Source: Pseudoalteromonas sp. CO133X
GTDB lineage: Bacteria > Pseudomonadota > Gammaproteobacteria > Enterobacterales > Alteromonadaceae
Assembly: GCA_004208945.1 (NCBI GenBank)
Contig: SGPE01000021.1
Span: 1-64,000, forward strand
Length of the DNA: 64,000 nt
Reading direction: 5' to 3'
The position numbers and the translations under genes were made by a program. The notes beneath the pieces are model-generated. The model did no database searches. It was not told the origin of the DNA and was given only the letters and a program-made list of their open reading frames with translations. Shown here piece after piece: positions 35,971 to 46,620 of this stretch (its first letter is position 1; each line of letters begins with the position of its first letter).

Positions 35971-36870
35971 ATGGCGCAAGCGCAATCTGGGATTTGTGCT
36001 GAAGCAAACTTACATGGTTTGCACCTGTTTTTTAACGTCTATGATGGCCACGATGAGTCATTACGAAAAAAACTAAAGCGTGTAAATGTAATACAAGACG
36101 AATTTTCTGATCAGTTTTCTGAGGCTATGCTGTCTTGTGTTGTTGCTGTTGGGGCGCAATATTGGCCGCATATATTGCCTGAGTTTATTCCAAGTCAATT
36201 ACAGAGCTTTCCTAATGTCACACACAGTGAACATGTTGTAAGCGCACAACCGTTCGATTTATTTGTGCAAATCCGCTCTGACCGTGAAGACGTCAATCAT
36301 TTATTTGCTCTGCAAATTTTAAAATTGTTTACACCGGATGTTGAACTGGTGGAGCAAGTTCGTAATTTTCGTTTTTTAGATGGGCGAGATTTTAATGGTT
36401 TTATCTACGCCGGCGACACGCCCCACGGAAGACAAAAACGCAGTACGGCACTAGTCAATAAACCAGGGCATTTTGAAGATCAAGGTAGTTATATTCATGT
36501 GCAGCGGTTTGTCCACGACCTAACGGTGTGGCAGTACTTGTCTTTATCAGAACAAGAGCAAATAATGGGGCGTACTCGCCTTGATAATACCTTGGTTGTG
36601 CCGGCAATTGAGACGAGCCATGCAGTGAGATCAGAGCTTAAAGACGAGCATGGTCAGCCGCTATTACTCAATCAGAGTATGCCATTTGGCGACGTTCACA
36701 AACAGGGCATACTTATGGTGTCGTGTGCCGCGCAAGGTGACTCGTTTGAACACGTACTGAAAAGTCGTTTAGGGCAGGGCGAGCATTATGATCATTGGCT
36801 TGATTTCACACAAGCTGATATGGGATCGGCATTTTTCGCCCCGTCAGTGAATTTTCTAAAGCAACTTTAA
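35971..36870 (+). CDS. DyP-type haem peroxidase
   Basis: 299 aa, no signal peptide, so cytosolic. The DyP signature is [11 protein letters not shown] with the distal Asp near residue 138; the proximal haem His is likely in VQRFVHDL (about 182) and the distal Arg in GRTRLDNT (about 200). These proteins oxidise dyes or porphyrinogens with hydrogen peroxide. E. coli YfeX, a relative, works on haem or porphyrinogens. It follows the iron-uptake operon by 62 bp; a GATAATGA half-site (35946-35953) hints at Fur control. Its end overlaps argR by 4 bp. Confidence 0.88.
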   Translation: MAQAQSGICAEANLHGLHLFFNVYDGHDESLRKKLKRVNVIQDEFSDQFSEAMLSCVVAVGAQYWPHILPEFIPSQLQSFPNVTHSEHVVSAQPFDLFVQIRSDREDVNHLFALQILKLFTPDVELVEQVRNFRFLDGRDFNGFIYAGDTPHGRQKRSTALVNKPGHFEDQGSYIHVQRFVHDLTVWQYLSLSEQEQIMGRTRLDNTLVVPAIETSHAVRSELKDEHGQPLLLNQSMPFGDVHKQGILMVSCAAQGDSFEHVLKSRLGQGEHYDHWLDFTQADMGSAFFAPSVNFLKQL

Positions 36871-37334
36871 ACTGTATCGAATAAGGTGCGAACACGCTCA
36901 AGCGTAACGTCAATTTCAGAGACCTTTGCAGGGGCAATAAAAATAGTATCGTCACCTGCAATGGTTCCCAGCACACCGTCTGCTTTACCTAATGAATCAA
37001 GTAAACGTGCAATAAGCTGTGCAGCACCTGGACTGGTGCGAATGATGATCATCATTTCGTTATGCATAATGTCAATAACAAGCTGACGTAGTGGGCTTTT
37101 CGCTGTTGGTACGCCCATTTCAGCTGGTAAGCAATACACCATTTCTTGTTTTGCGTTACGAGTACGTACCGCCCCAAATTTACTCAACATGCGCGAGACT
37201 TTACTCTGGCTGATATTATCGAAGCCTTGCTCTTTTAATGCATCTACAATTTCGCCTTGCGAGCCGAAGTTTTCTTCTTTTAATAACGATTTAAACGCTT
37301 TGATTAGTGCTTCTTGTTTATCTTGAGGTTGCAT
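36867..37334 (-). CDS. argR: Arginine repressor
   Basis: 155 aa. N-terminal winged helix with [19 protein letters not shown] and SQSKVSRML, where the Ser-Arg pair contacts DNA. The C-terminal domain has [13 protein letters not shown], the arginine-binding hexamer interface with the Asp pair. It represses arginine synthesis genes when arginine is present. Placed next to and divergent from mdh, as in E. coli and Vibrio. Confidence 0.96.
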   Translation of the reverse strand: MQPQDKQEALIKAFKSLLKEENFGSQGEIVDALKEQGFDNISQSKVSRMLSKFGAVRTRNAKQEMVYCLPAEMGVPTAKSPLRQLVIDIMHNEMMIIIRTSPGAAQLIARLLDSLGKADGVLGTIAGDDTIFIAPAKVSEIDVTLERVRTLFDTV

Positions 37335-37381
37335 GCTGTCGTATCTTTATTCATAAAATGTGAGGTAATTCTACACAATTA

Positions 37382-37395
37382 TGCATACTTATGCA
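37382..37395. promoter_or_regulatory. Possible ARG box in the argR-mdh interval
   Basis: TGCATA-CT-TATGCA is a 6-2-6 palindrome, and half-sites of this kind occur in E. coli ARG boxes. A second ATTCAT half at 37350-37355 sits next to the argR start. Autoregulation is plausible; the match to the consensus is partial. Confidence 0.4.
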
Positions 37396-37559
37396 GTATT
37401 TGTTTGAATTTGTCGGCCAAATGAAGGCACTTTACAGCATAGTTTACAACTATGGTCGAAATTATATGCGAAATAAGCAGGATAAATTTGTTTTTAGTCG
37501 CTAATTTCATTATCTTTAGGGCCACAAGTATTTCCTACCTCAAATTACGGAGAATTCCA

Positions 37560-38495
37560 ATGAAAGTTGCTGTTTTAGGCGCAGCTGGCGGTATCGGCCA
37601 AGCATTGTCTTTATTATTAAAAACAAGTTTACCTGCAGGTTCTGAATTATCGTTATACGATGTTGCCCCTGTTGTTCCTGGTGTAGCGGTTGATCTTTCT
37701 CACATCCCAACAGACGTTAAAGTTGAAGGCTTTGGTGCTGACAACCTAGACGATGCTTTAGTTGGTTGTGATATCGTTCTTATCCCAGCGGGTATGCCGC
37801 GTAAGCCGGGTATGGACCGTGCGGACCTTTTCAACGTAAACGCAGGTATCATCAAAACATTAGCTGAAGGCATCGTTAAAAACTGCCCTAAAGCGTTAGT
37901 AGGTATCATCACTAACCCAGTTAACGGTACTGTGCCAATCGTTGCTGAAGTATTCAAAAAAGCGGGTACTTACGATGCGAATCGTGTATTCGGTATCACA
38001 ACACTTGACGTGATCCGTTCAGAAGCATTTGTTGCTGAGCTTAAAGGTTTAAGCGCTACAGACGTTAAAGTTCCAGTGATCGGTGGTCACTCAGGTACGA
38101 CTATTCTTCCTCTTCTTTCTCAAGTGGAAGGTGTTACTTTCACTGACGAAGAAGTTGCAGCATTAACACCACGTATCCAAAATGCAGGTACTGAAGTTGT
38201 TAACGCTAAAGCGGGTGGCGGTTCAGCGACGCTTTCAATGGGTGCAGCTGCAGCTCGTTTTTGTATGTCTTTAGTTAAAGGCTTACAAGGTGAAGAAGTT
38301 GTTGATTACGCATACGTTGCAGTTGAGAACGGTGACGCAGCATACTTCGCACACCCAGTACGTTTAGGTAAAAACGGTGTTGAAGAAATCCTTTCTTACG
38401 GTGAGTTAAGTGCTTTTGAAGAGCAAGCTAAGAACGATATGTTAGCGACACTTAACAAAGACATCCAAGAAGGTGTTGATTTCATCAACGGCTAA
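37560..38495 (+). CDS. mdh: Malate dehydrogenase
   Basis: 311 aa from the ATG at 37560 with a GGAG ribosome site; the frame is open to 37452 but the extra residues are not family-like. NAD motif [13 protein letters not shown], substrate Arg residues in [15 protein letters not shown], and the catalytic His in [12 protein letters not shown]. It oxidises malate to oxaloacetate in the TCA cycle. The leader (about 225 bp from argR) may hold regulation but no site is clear apart from the ARG-like palindrome. Confidence 0.97.
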   Translation: MKVAVLGAAGGIGQALSLLLKTSLPAGSELSLYDVAPVVPGVAVDLSHIPTDVKVEGFGADNLDDALVGCDIVLIPAGMPRKPGMDRADLFNVNAGIIKTLAEGIVKNCPKALVGIITNPVNGTVPIVAEVFKKAGTYDANRVFGITTLDVIRSEAFVAELKGLSATDVKVPVIGGHSGTTILPLLSQVEGVTFTDEEVAALTPRIQNAGTEVVNAKAGGGSATLSMGAAAARFCMSLVKGLQGEEVVDYAYVAVENGDAAYFAHPVRLGKNGVEEILSYGELSAFEEQAKNDMLATLNKDIQEGVDFING

Positions 38496-38542
38496 TACCC
38501 AGATGAAAATGGGGATATTCTCTAGTCGATGTCCTCAATAAT

Positions 38543-38570
38543 AAAAAAGCCTGCAATTGCAGGCTTTTTT
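38543..38570. terminator. Bidirectional terminator between mdh and ispB
   Basis: A perfect 28-bp palindrome, AAAAAAGCCTGCAA / TTGCAGGCTTTTTT, with A and T runs at either end. The two genes converge. Confidence 0.92.
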
Positions 38571-38590
38571 ATGGCTCGAATAAATTGAGT

Positions 38591-39562
38591 TTAATGATCC
38601 CGTGCAACGGCGATACGAGCTAAACTCTCAAGTGCTTGCTTGTACGGTGTATCTGGTAAAAAGGCAATACAAGCAATCGCTTTGTCGGCTTCTTGTTCTG
38701 CTTTTTGCATCGCAAACTCAAGGGCTTTAGTATCAGCTAATGCCGTTAGAATGCTCTCTAAGTGGTCCATACCATTACCAAGCTCAATGGCATCGCGTAC
38801 TAGCTTAACTTGCTCTGGTGTGCCTTTTTGCATTGCGTAGATTAGCGGTAGGGTAGGTTTACCTTCAGCTAAATCATCACCAATATTCTTACCAAGTTGT
38901 GTGGCATCTGCATTGTAATCAAGCACATCATCAACAAGCTGGAAGGCGGTGCCTAAATGCATGCCGTATAAGTTTAAGGCATCAAGGGTGTGTTGATCTT
39001 GCTCAGTGATAATGGCGGCTAAACCGGTAGCAGCCTCAAATAATTTGGCGGTTTTGCTGTAAATAACCTGCATATAGCTTTGTTCTGTGGTGTCAGGGTC
39101 ATTACAGTTCATTAATTGTAGTACTTCGCCTTCTGCGATGACATTCGTTGCATCTGCAAGTGTTTGCATAATAGGCATTTTACCCAGCCCAACCATTAAC
39201 TGGAATGAACGAGTATAGATAAAATCACCTACTAATACGCTGGCTGCATTACCAAACTCTGCATTAGCAGTGGGTGTTCCTCTGCGCAGGTTAGATTCAT
39301 CTACAACATCATCATGTAGTAAGGTTGCGGTATGAATAAACTCTATGATGGTGGCAAGCGTTATGTGGTCTTTACCCTCATAACCAAGTGCTTTTGCCGC
39401 TAAAATAGCTAACATAGGGCGTACACGTTTGCCGCCGCTGTTTACTATATATAAGCCAAGCTGGTTTACCAATGCGACATCTGAGCGCATTTGGGCGTGT
39501 ATTAGTTGATTGACGTCATTCATTTCACTTTCAATTAACGTCTGGATAGCTTTTATATCCAT
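38591..39562 (-). CDS. ispB: Octaprenyl diphosphate synthase
   Basis: 323 aa. The two Asp-rich motifs of all-trans polyprenyl synthases are present: LLHDDVVDESNLRRGTPTAN (first) and QLVDDVLDY (second). It makes the C40 side chain for ubiquinone and menaquinone from farnesyl diphosphate. Divergent from rplU, as in E. coli. Confidence 0.95.
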   Translation of the reverse strand: MDIKAIQTLIESEMNDVNQLIHAQMRSDVALVNQLGLYIVNSGGKRVRPMLAILAAKALGYEGKDHITLATIIEFIHTATLLHDDVVDESNLRRGTPTANAEFGNAASVLVGDFIYTRSFQLMVGLGKMPIMQTLADATNVIAEGEVLQLMNCNDPDTTEQSYMQVIYSKTAKLFEAATGLAAIITEQDQHTLDALNLYGMHLGTAFQLVDDVLDYNADATQLGKNIGDDLAEGKPTLPLIYAMQKGTPEQVKLVRDAIELGNGMDHLESILTALADTKALEFAMQKAEQEADKAIACIAFLPDTPYKQALESLARIAVARDH

Positions 39563-39972
39563 TGATCTCCGAGCCGATTTTTATGGGTATACGGGGCTGA
39601 TTGTACATCAAAAATTGCGCTTGCTCGATATTTTGTGACGATTCACTAAAAAAACACCTTAAAGTTTTTTATTTAGGGCAAAATTTGTGGAGTTAAGTTT
39701 ATCACCTTGTTTAATAAGTAATCGGTATTACTACCTCGGTGACTCGGTTTTGTGACTGAAATTTAATTGTCACAAGATCGTAAAAAGCGCTTGGCAAGAG
39801 GCGTTTTTAGGATAAAATAAGGGAAAATATTGAATTGCTCTCAATGCAGCTATTTTTTATTCATTTTATCGAAAAAGAGGCTTGCTAGTTTTTGCGCATT
39901 AGCGTAAACTTCGCGCCCTATTGAAGAATATTTTAGTTGCGTCGATTTGAGGGCGCACAGACGGAGTTAATT
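39563..39972. other. 410-bp ispB-rplU intergenic region
   Basis: No gene is supported. It holds the rplU promoter (39882-39910). An imperfect hairpin AAAAAGCGCTT...AAGAGGCGTTTTT spans about 39782-39809. No other clear signal is seen. Confidence 0.6.
39882..39910 (+). promoter_or_regulatory. rplU-rpmA promoter
   Basis: TTGCTA (39882-39887), 17-bp spacer, TAAACT (39905-39910), then a GC-rich stretch TCGCGCCC at the start point. Such a discriminator is typical of stringently controlled ribosomal promoters. About 50 bp of leader precede the ATG. Confidence 0.65.
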
Positions 39973-40284
39973 ATGTACGCGGTTTTCCAAAGTGGTGGTA
40001 AACAGCACCGTGTGACTGAAGGTCAAACAATTCGTCTTGAGAAATTAGACGTTGAAACTGGTGCAGCAGTTGAATTTGATTCAGTACTTTTAGTTGCTGA
40101 TGGTGAGAAAATCGAGATCGGTGTACCGTTCGTAAACGGTGGTAAAGTAACAGCTGAGGTTGTTTCACACGGTCGCGGTGAGAAAGTTAAGATCGTTAAA
40201 TTTAGACGTCGTAAGCATTCTCGTAAGCAAATGGGCCATCGTCAATGGTTCACTGAAGTTAAAATCACTGGCATTAGCGCTTAA
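39973..40284 (+). CDS. rplU: 50S ribosomal protein L21
   Basis: 103 aa from the ATG at 39973 with an ACGGAG ribosome site; an upstream in-frame start at 39937 is rejected since [14 protein letters not shown] is the family start. [16 protein letters not shown] is the L21 signature. Forms an operon with rpmA 17 bp downstream. Confidence 0.98.
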   Translation: MYAVFQSGGKQHRVTEGQTIRLEKLDVETGAAVEFDSVLLVADGEKIEIGVPFVNGGKVTAEVVSHGRGEKVKIVKFRRRKHSRKQMGHRQWFTEVKITGISA

Positions 40285-40301
40285 TTTAGAGGTACTGAGA
40301 A

Positions 40302-40559
40302 ATGGCACATAAAAAAGCAGCTGGTAGTACTCGTAACGGTCGCGATTCAGAAAGCAAACGCCTAGGTGTTAAGCGTTTTGGTGGCGAATCAGTTCTAGCG
40401 GGTAGCATCATTGTTCGTCAACGTGGTACTAAGTTCCACGCTGGTGCAAACGTAGGTATCGGTAAAGACCACACTATCTTCGCAAAAGCAGATGGTAAAG
40501 TTCAATTCGAACAGAAAGGTCCTTTAAACCGTAAATACGTAAATATCGTAGCTGAGTAA
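40302..40559 (+). CDS. rpmA: 50S ribosomal protein L27
   Basis: 85 aa. [20 protein letters not shown] is the flexible N-terminal arm that reaches the peptidyl-transferase centre; [15 protein letters not shown] is the core. A strong terminator follows. Confidence 0.98.
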   Translation: MAHKKAAGSTRNGRDSESKRLGVKRFGGESVLAGSIIVRQRGTKFHAGANVGIGKDHTIFAKADGKVQFEQKGPLNRKYVNIVAE

Positions 40560-40574
40560 TCATCTCGATATTTG

Positions 40575-40606
40575 AAAAACCCCGCCTTTGCGGGGTTTTT
40601 TGTTTT
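40575..40606 (+). terminator. Terminator after rpmA
   Basis: Stem AAAAACCCCGC / GCGGGGTTTTT (40575-40585, 40590-40600) with a CTTT loop and a T run. Confidence 0.92.
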
Positions 40607-40616
40607 AAGGTACTCG

Positions 40617-40668
40617 ATTATATAGCTAAGCATCTTCGGCACTGTACGAAGATGCTTAGCTATATAAT
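40617..40668. repeat. Perfect 22-bp inverted repeat upstream of obgE
   Basis: ATTATATAGCTAAGCATCTTCG-type arm at 40617-40638 (22 nt) is exactly complementary to 40647-40668, with an 8-nt loop (GCACTGTA). It follows the rpmA terminator and has no T run of its own, so a second terminator is unlikely. A TATAAT at 40675-40680, a probable obgE -10, lies 7 bp past the right arm, so the repeat covers the -35 region. Confidence 0.9.
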
Positions 40669-40710
40669 TAGGTGTATAATAGAGTTATTAATAAGCCAAT
40701 CTTAAAGTGA

Positions 40711-41868
<1,158 letters not shown>

Positions 41869-41879
41869 AATTTTAAATA

Positions 41880-41905
41880 AAAAAGGAGCTTTTGCTCCTT
41901 TTTAT
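41880..41905 (+). terminator. Terminator after obgE
   Basis: Stem AAAAAGGAGC / GCTCCTTTTT (41880-41889, 41894-41903) with a TTTT loop and a T run. Confidence 0.88.
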
Positions 41906-41933
41906 TGTTAGGAAAAAAGTATTAGGATTTAAT

Positions 41934-42425
41934 GTGAAAATTTCAATGATTGCTGCAATGGCAAATAACCGTATTATTGGCCAAGATAATCAAATGCCAT
42001 GGCATTTACCTGCTGACTTACAACACTTTAAGCAAGTAACAATGGCTAAACCTGTCATTATGGGCCGTAAAACATTTGAATCTATTGGCCGACCTTTACC
42101 AGGGCGTCAAAATATTATTATTAGCCGTAATGCACAATATAAAGCTGAAGGCATTGAGGTTGTAACTTCGCCAGAAGCGGCGCTAGCCCTTGTAAAAGAA
42201 GAAGATGAAGTGATGATCATCGGTGGTGGAAACATCTATCAGCAGTTTCTTGCTCAAGCTGAACGTCTATATTTAACCTTTATCGACTTAGATGTAGAAG
42301 GGGATACACAGTTCCCAGATTACGAAAATGTTGCAGATTGGACAATTGTAGAGCAAGAGCAGAAGCAACCAGATAACAAAAACCCTTACTCATATACCTT
42401 TGTTACTTTGTATAAAAATTCGTAA
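41934..42425 (+). CDS. folA: Dihydrofolate reductase
   Basis: 163 aa from a GTG at 41934, chosen because AGGA sits 6 bp upstream and the product starts MKISMIAAMANNRIIG. Active-site Asp28 lies in MPWHLPADL; further segments are MGRKTFESIGRPLPGR and the IIGGGNIY loop that binds NADPH. It reduces dihydrofolate for one-carbon metabolism and is the target of trimethoprim. In E. coli it follows apaH; here it is oppositely placed and separated by a receptor gene and a MITE-like element. Confidence 0.96.
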   Translation: MKISMIAAMANNRIIGQDNQMPWHLPADLQHFKQVTMAKPVIMGRKTFESIGRPLPGRQNIIISRNAQYKAEGIEVVTSPEAALALVKEEDEVMIIGGGNIYQQFLAQAERLYLTFIDLDVEGDTQFPDYENVADWTIVEQEQKQPDNKNPYSYTFVTLYKNS

Positions 42426-42504
42426 CATTATTGCGATGAATCAGATTGATTGGTACAATAATAGTCAATCTTGGTAAGTAAAAAGTATTACATAAGGGCA
42501 AAAT

Positions 42505-42879
42505 ATGATAAAGCTACCAAATATGTTACTAGCTGCGGCAGTTGTTTCGGCTTCAGTTGCGTACACCGCACCCGTTAAAGCTAATGATCAACTAGCTGTT
42601 TCTATTTGTGAGTATATTGCTGCGGACGACAAAAGTCGTTTACGTGGTAAATTAAAAAGTTCACGTATTAAAATTCGTAACATCATTGATTCTGTAAAGT
42701 GTAATGGTAACAATATGCTTCGCCACGCGATTGAGAGCGGTGCAAATGATACCGGCGAATACATTGTTAAAAACCTTTCTAAAAGCTCTTTAGAAGACGG
42801 TGCAGACCTTGCTTGGGCTGAATCTAATCATAGTGGCTCGCCTCTTATCGCAGTTATTAAAGAGCGCGCAGGACTTTAA
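42505..42879 (+). CDS. DUF3718 family small periplasmic protein
   Basis: 124 aa. Signal peptide ending near TAPVKAN. The mature part has ICEYIAADDKSRLRGKLK and VKCNGNNMLRHAI with two cysteines that could pair, the DUF3718 pattern found in Shewanella, Pseudoalteromonas and relatives. No function is known. It stands alone between folA and a terminator, with an 80-bp upstream gap. Confidence 0.78.
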   Translation: MIKLPNMLLAAAVVSASVAYTAPVKANDQLAVSICEYIAADDKSRLRGKLKSSRIKIRNIIDSVKCNGNNMLRHAIESGANDTGEYIVKNLSKSSLEDGADLAWAESNHSGSPLIAVIKERAGL

Positions 42880-42903
42880 TTCCAAAAGTCATAAAAGCGT
42901 TTG

Positions 42904-42930
42904 AAAAGCCGCACATGTTGCGGTTTTTTT
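42904..42930 (+). terminator. Terminator after the DUF3718 gene
   Basis: Stem AAAAGCCGCA / TGCGGTTTTT (42904-42913, 42919-42928) with one G-T pair and a T run. Confidence 0.85.
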
Positions 42931-42941
42931 GTGCCTGAGTG

Positions 42942-43142
42942 ATACCAATCCGCAATACTACTTAATCATTTTGAGGGATTAAACCTGTTGCTATCTGTGT
43001 TAAAAATTTCTGATTTACGACTGCATGGATGCAGAAGGTAGAGCAATGCAGGAGCAATTGCCGAGAACAACGAAATTCTTACCTTGTTATCAATGAGGTT
43101 TTATTGCCTCAAAATAGGCCTGTTAATTAAGCTAATTGGTAT
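42942..43142. mobile_element. MITE-like non-autonomous element, 201 bp
   Basis: Bounded by ATACCAAT (42942-42949) and its complement ATTGGTAT (43135-43142); the inner terminal bases match only in part. No open reading frame is present. ATACCAAT-ended elements of about this size occur in marine Alteromonadales and Vibrio genomes by recollection. It lies between two convergent genes, a typical landing place. No clear target duplication is seen. Confidence 0.5.
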
Positions 43143-43191
43143 GGTTGCTGTTCGCGAGACATTTATCAAATACTCCTGATTTTATTTATAA

Positions 43192-43225
43192 AAAAACCGT
43201 GTTTGCTATGGCAAACACGGTTTTT
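43192..43225 (-). terminator. Terminator of the chemotaxis receptor gene
   Basis: Perfect 15-bp stem AAAAACCGTGTTTGC / GCAAACACGGTTTTT with a TATG loop. Lies 26 bp past the receptor stop on the minus strand and ends in a T run in that direction. Confidence 0.9.
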
Positions 43226-43250
43226 AGTAGTCTAAATTGTCAGTAGCAGT

Positions 43251-45266
43251 CTATACTTTAAACGCATCAACTGATAAGCGAAGCTCCTCGGCAAGCTTAG
43301 CGACTTCAGAGCTTGAGATGTTGGTCTGGTTAGCTCCTTCTGCCGTTTGCTCTGCGATTGCAACGATTGACTCTAATCGTTCACTAATTTCTTGTGATAC
43401 TTGCTGTTGCTCGTGTGCCGCTGTCGATATTTCCTCACTTACGTTATGTGCTTGTGCAACGGCTGCAGTGATTGAATCAAGAGCTGTATTGGCCTGATCT
43501 GATTGCTCAACACATGATTCAGCTTGTTGCTTACCTTTCGACATAGCCGATACAGCAGCTTCAGCGCCAACCTGAAGCGATTCAATCATAGCTTGAATCT
43601 CTTGCGTAGACTCTTGTGTTTTACTTGCTAGAGAGCGTACTTCGTCTGCTACAACCGCAAAGCCTCGGCCTTGCTCACCAGCACGTGCTGCCTCAATAGC
43701 GGCATTCAGTGCAAGCAGGTTAGTTTGTTCTGCAATACCACGAATTACATCTAAGATACCGCCAATCGACGCGCTGTCTTTATGAAGCTTATTGATAACT
43801 TGCGATGCATCATCTACCTCACGAGCAAGCTGTTCAATAGTTGCCTTGTTTTGCGATGAGATACCTTTAACACGCTCTGCTTCTTTATCTGCGTTTTTAA
43901 TTTCACTCAATGCCTGCTGTGCACTGCTGCTTACAGCTTGTGAGGTGCTGCTCATTTCAGTGGTTGCGGTGGCAGCTTGTTCAACCTGAGCTTGTTGGTT
44001 ACGGATAGCTTGGCTAGATTCTTCAGTGATGGCTGAAGTCTCTTCAGATGCCGCCGCAAGCTGAGTTGAACGAGAGATAATGCCTTGAATAAGTGTACGC
44101 AAGCTTTCGATTAGTGTATTGCAGCTTCGCGATAACTCACCAAACTCATCTTTGGCAGTATCATCTAAACGTTGTGTCATATCGCCACTTGCAACAATAT
44201 CGAGTACTCGGTTTACTTCAGCAAGTGGTTTAGTGATACGACTAACGGTAATCGCTGCAACAGCAATGGCAAGTAAAGTTGCAATAACCATGGCAATCCA
44301 AGTCCAAATAGTTGCTGTAGATACATTGCCACTTACATCTTGTTGTAAGTCGAAAGCAAGCACGGTCGATTGATCTACGAGCTCTTTAAGTTGCTTTAGA
44401 GCTTCTGCCGTCGACTTTTCTGCATTTGCCAGCTCAGCCTGAGTTTGTGCAATAGCGTCAATCAAACGCTTTTTATTTGCAGATAAGCTATTATTACCTT
44501 TTACATTTTTAGCCAGTGCTTCGTAGTAGCCGTTCAGATCATTAAATAAACCCGCATTGCTATCAATAATAGCAGGGCGGATTAAACCTAAACTACGCTC
44601 AACTTCTTCAAGGTAGTATGTTTGCTCATTTTTTATGATATCGAGGGTGTTGTGGGTTTTAACCGTTAGCATATCGGTACTATTTGTTACCACAGACTGA
44701 AAATTATTCTCCATGCTATTGGCTGCTTGATAAGCGCGTGAGTTGTTCTCTTCAAGTCCATCGATGTCAATAATATCAAGCACGACTGAGTTGGCGTCTT
44801 CAGCACTGAGCTCAATCTCTTCTAATTGAGTGCGAAGTGTCTTATTAAGTTCTAATTGGGTTTTCTTATCGGCAAATAAGTTATCTACAGATTTAACAAA
44901 GCGTTTGTAGGTTTGCTCAACTTGCTGACTGCTTTGCTTAAGTTCAGGATCGTTGCTAACAACATCTTGTAGTTCTTGGTATGAGCTATCGTAGCGCTTT
45001 TTCTGCTCATTAAAGCTTTTTCGTAAGCCTGCAAGCTCATCTTGAGAGGTTGAATAAAAGCTCGCTTGAGCTGATTTGCTCATTAAAATGAACTCGACCT
45101 GTAATTCATAACTTTTGTCTAGTGCAGGCAACGATAGCTGGTTCACTCGCTGTGTTGATTGATCAATACTGGTAATTCTGATCAATGAGTTACCACCAAT
45201 AAATAGCAGGAGTAACGTAATGACAATGAAGCCACCCCAAATACGCTGTCTAACGGTCAAGTTCAT
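43251..45266 (-). CDS. Methyl-accepting chemotaxis protein
   Basis: 671 aa from the ATG at 45266 with a GTGGA ribosome site; an in-frame GTG at 45278 is less likely. TM1 is about residues 10-28. A long periplasmic region (about 30-315), all helical in character, suggests a helical bimodular (HBM) or double four-helix sensor. TM2 (about 316-340), HAMP, then the signalling domain with [20 protein letters not shown] and [15 protein letters not shown]. No C-terminal CheR-docking pentapeptide is seen. Ligand unknown. Single gene, flanked by the MITE-like element and the apaH cluster. Confidence 0.93.
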   Translation of the reverse strand: MNLTVRQRIWGGFIVITLLLLFIGGNSLIRITSIDQSTQRVNQLSLPALDKSYELQVEFILMSKSAQASFYSTSQDELAGLRKSFNEQKKRYDSSYQELQDVVSNDPELKQSSQQVEQTYKRFVKSVDNLFADKKTQLELNKTLRTQLEEIELSAEDANSVVLDIIDIDGLEENNSRAYQAANSMENNFQSVVTNSTDMLTVKTHNTLDIIKNEQTYYLEEVERSLGLIRPAIIDSNAGLFNDLNGYYEALAKNVKGNNSLSANKKRLIDAIAQTQAELANAEKSTAEALKQLKELVDQSTVLAFDLQQDVSGNVSTATIWTWIAMVIATLLAIAVAAITVSRITKPLAEVNRVLDIVASGDMTQRLDDTAKDEFGELSRSCNTLIESLRTLIQGIISRSTQLAAASEETSAITEESSQAIRNQQAQVEQAATATTEMSSTSQAVSSSAQQALSEIKNADKEAERVKGISSQNKATIEQLAREVDDASQVINKLHKDSASIGGILDVIRGIAEQTNLLALNAAIEAARAGEQGRGFAVVADEVRSLASKTQESTQEIQAMIESLQVGAEAAVSAMSKGKQQAESCVEQSDQANTALDSITAAVAQAHNVSEEISTAAHEQQQVSQEISERLESIVAIAEQTAEGANQTNISSSEVAKLAEELRLSVDAFKV

Positions 45267-45408
45267 AAATAATTCCACAAAAGAGTACTAATCCAAACTT
45301 ATCGGCAGGGTTACCAATAAGTTAAGTATTTAAATTTAATTAGCTTTAATTTAAATTTACTTTAATTGTTATAAATCTAACAGATGTTCAGTTAATTTTC
45401 AGTTTATT

Positions 45409-46224
45409 TTAGATGAAAGAGTGGGAACTTTCGATAAAATGCTTCTTTTGTGCGAGTTCCATGAGTGTCATGCTCCCACCCCAAACACAACCGGTGTCAA
45501 GTCCATGCACATTTTTTTTATTGGTTTTCCCTTCAAGGGCAGCCCAGTGACCAAAAACAAGGTGTTGTTTTAACTGTGAAATATTTGGGTGTTCAAACCA
45601 AGGTATTATTGAGCTATTGTCACTAACACTGGTTTTGTTATGTAACTCAAGCTTGCCATCACTGTCGACAAAGCGCATACGTGTAAAGTAGTTAACAATA
45701 TAGCGAAACTTGGCTTCTTTACTCAAAGTCGATTGCCACTCAGTGGGGTGTGGTTCGTACATGTGAGTGAAGTAATGGATAGCATCAGGTCCTTGATAGC
45801 AAGTCTGTGCAAATTGTGCCCGCTTTAGCGCTTTTTTAATGGACCAGTTTGGATTTAAGCCAGCATGGCTGATAAAAGTGTCGTGATGTGCAAGCCAAAT
45901 TGCAAGAGGTTGATGCTGAAGAAACTTGATATAGTCAGCACGTTTAGGGCTGTCAAAAACAGTGCCGAGTTTATCTTTTGGGTTTGCCGGCTTGTTTAAA
46001 TAATGGCAGGCAATAAGATGTAGGTCATGATTACCTAAACTGATACTGACACTGCCTTGCATATTATAAAGCCGTTCAAGGCAAGCAAGAGAGTCAGGGC
46101 CTCTGGCGACAATATCACCGACTAAGTAAAGGTGATCTTGACTTGGATTAAAGTTAACACGCTCGAGAAGCCTGTTAAATTCAAAATAGCAGCCTTGTAG
46201 ATCACCAATTGCGTAGTCGGCCAT
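45409..46224 (-). CDS. apaH: Diadenosine tetraphosphatase (symmetrical), ApaH
   Basis: 271 aa. Metallophosphatase motifs GDLQGCY, GDIVARGPDS and LGNHDLHL are near the N terminus; VFGHWAALEG and TGCVWGGSMT near the C terminus. It splits Ap4A into two ADP and also removes NpnN caps from RNA in E. coli. Last gene of lptD-surA-pdxA-rsmA-apaG-apaH, 6 bp after apaG. Confidence 0.95.
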   Translation of the reverse strand: MADYAIGDLQGCYFEFNRLLERVNFNPSQDHLYLVGDIVARGPDSLACLERLYNMQGSVSISLGNHDLHLIACHYLNKPANPKDKLGTVFDSPKRADYIKFLQHQPLAIWLAHHDTFISHAGLNPNWSIKKALKRAQFAQTCYQGPDAIHYFTHMYEPHPTEWQSTLSKEAKFRYIVNYFTRMRFVDSDGKLELHNKTSVSDNSSIIPWFEHPNISQLKQHLVFGHWAALEGKTNKKNVHGLDTGCVWGGSMTLMELAQKKHFIESSHSFI

Positions 46225-46230
46225 TGTTAC

Positions 46231-46620
46231 TTAATGCAGAATATTAGGGCGAGCTAGACGAAATACGTCAATGGGGGCTTCAAATTCAGTGCCGAATTCA
46301 TTGCGCATCGTATAATAGCCTTGCATCGTGCCAACAGGTGTATCGAGCACAGCACCACTGGTGTATTTGTAACTTTCGCCAGGGGCAATGGTTGGAGTTT
46401 CACCAACAACCCCTTCGCCCTGTACTTCAACTTCTTTGCCATTAGCATCCGTTATTAACCAATAACGACTCAATAGCTTAGCACTGCACAGACTGTGGTT
46501 TTTAATAGTGATAGAGTAGGCAAAAACGTATTTATCCTGTTCAGGTTCTGATTGCCCTTCAACATAAAAGGTCTCCACAGAGACTTTTATAGGTGAACCC
46601 AGATTACTGCTTGTTGTCAT
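46231..46620 (-). CDS. apaG: ApaG domain protein (Co2+/Mg2+ efflux-associated)
   Basis: 129 aa. ApaG fold: [47 protein letters not shown] and [10 protein letters not shown], the standard sequence of the family. Biochemical role is uncertain; in Salmonella the gene affects cobalt and magnesium handling. Its start overlaps the end of rsmA by 17 bp, so translation is coupled. Confidence 0.95.
   Translation of the reverse strand: MTTSSNLGSPIKVSVETFYVEGQSEPEQDKYVFAYSITIKNHSLCSAKLLSRYWLITDANGKEVEVQGEGVVGETPTIAPGESYKYTSGAVLDTPVGTMQGYYTMRNEFGTEFEAPIDVFRLARPNILH

Noticed and set aside
37452..37559. Upstream start for mdh at 37452
   Set aside because: The family begins [11 protein letters not shown], and a GGAG site precedes the ATG at 37560.
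39782..39809. Terminator-like hairpin in the ispB-rplU gap
   Set aside because: The stem has mismatches and there is no upstream gene on the plus strand whose transcript it would end.
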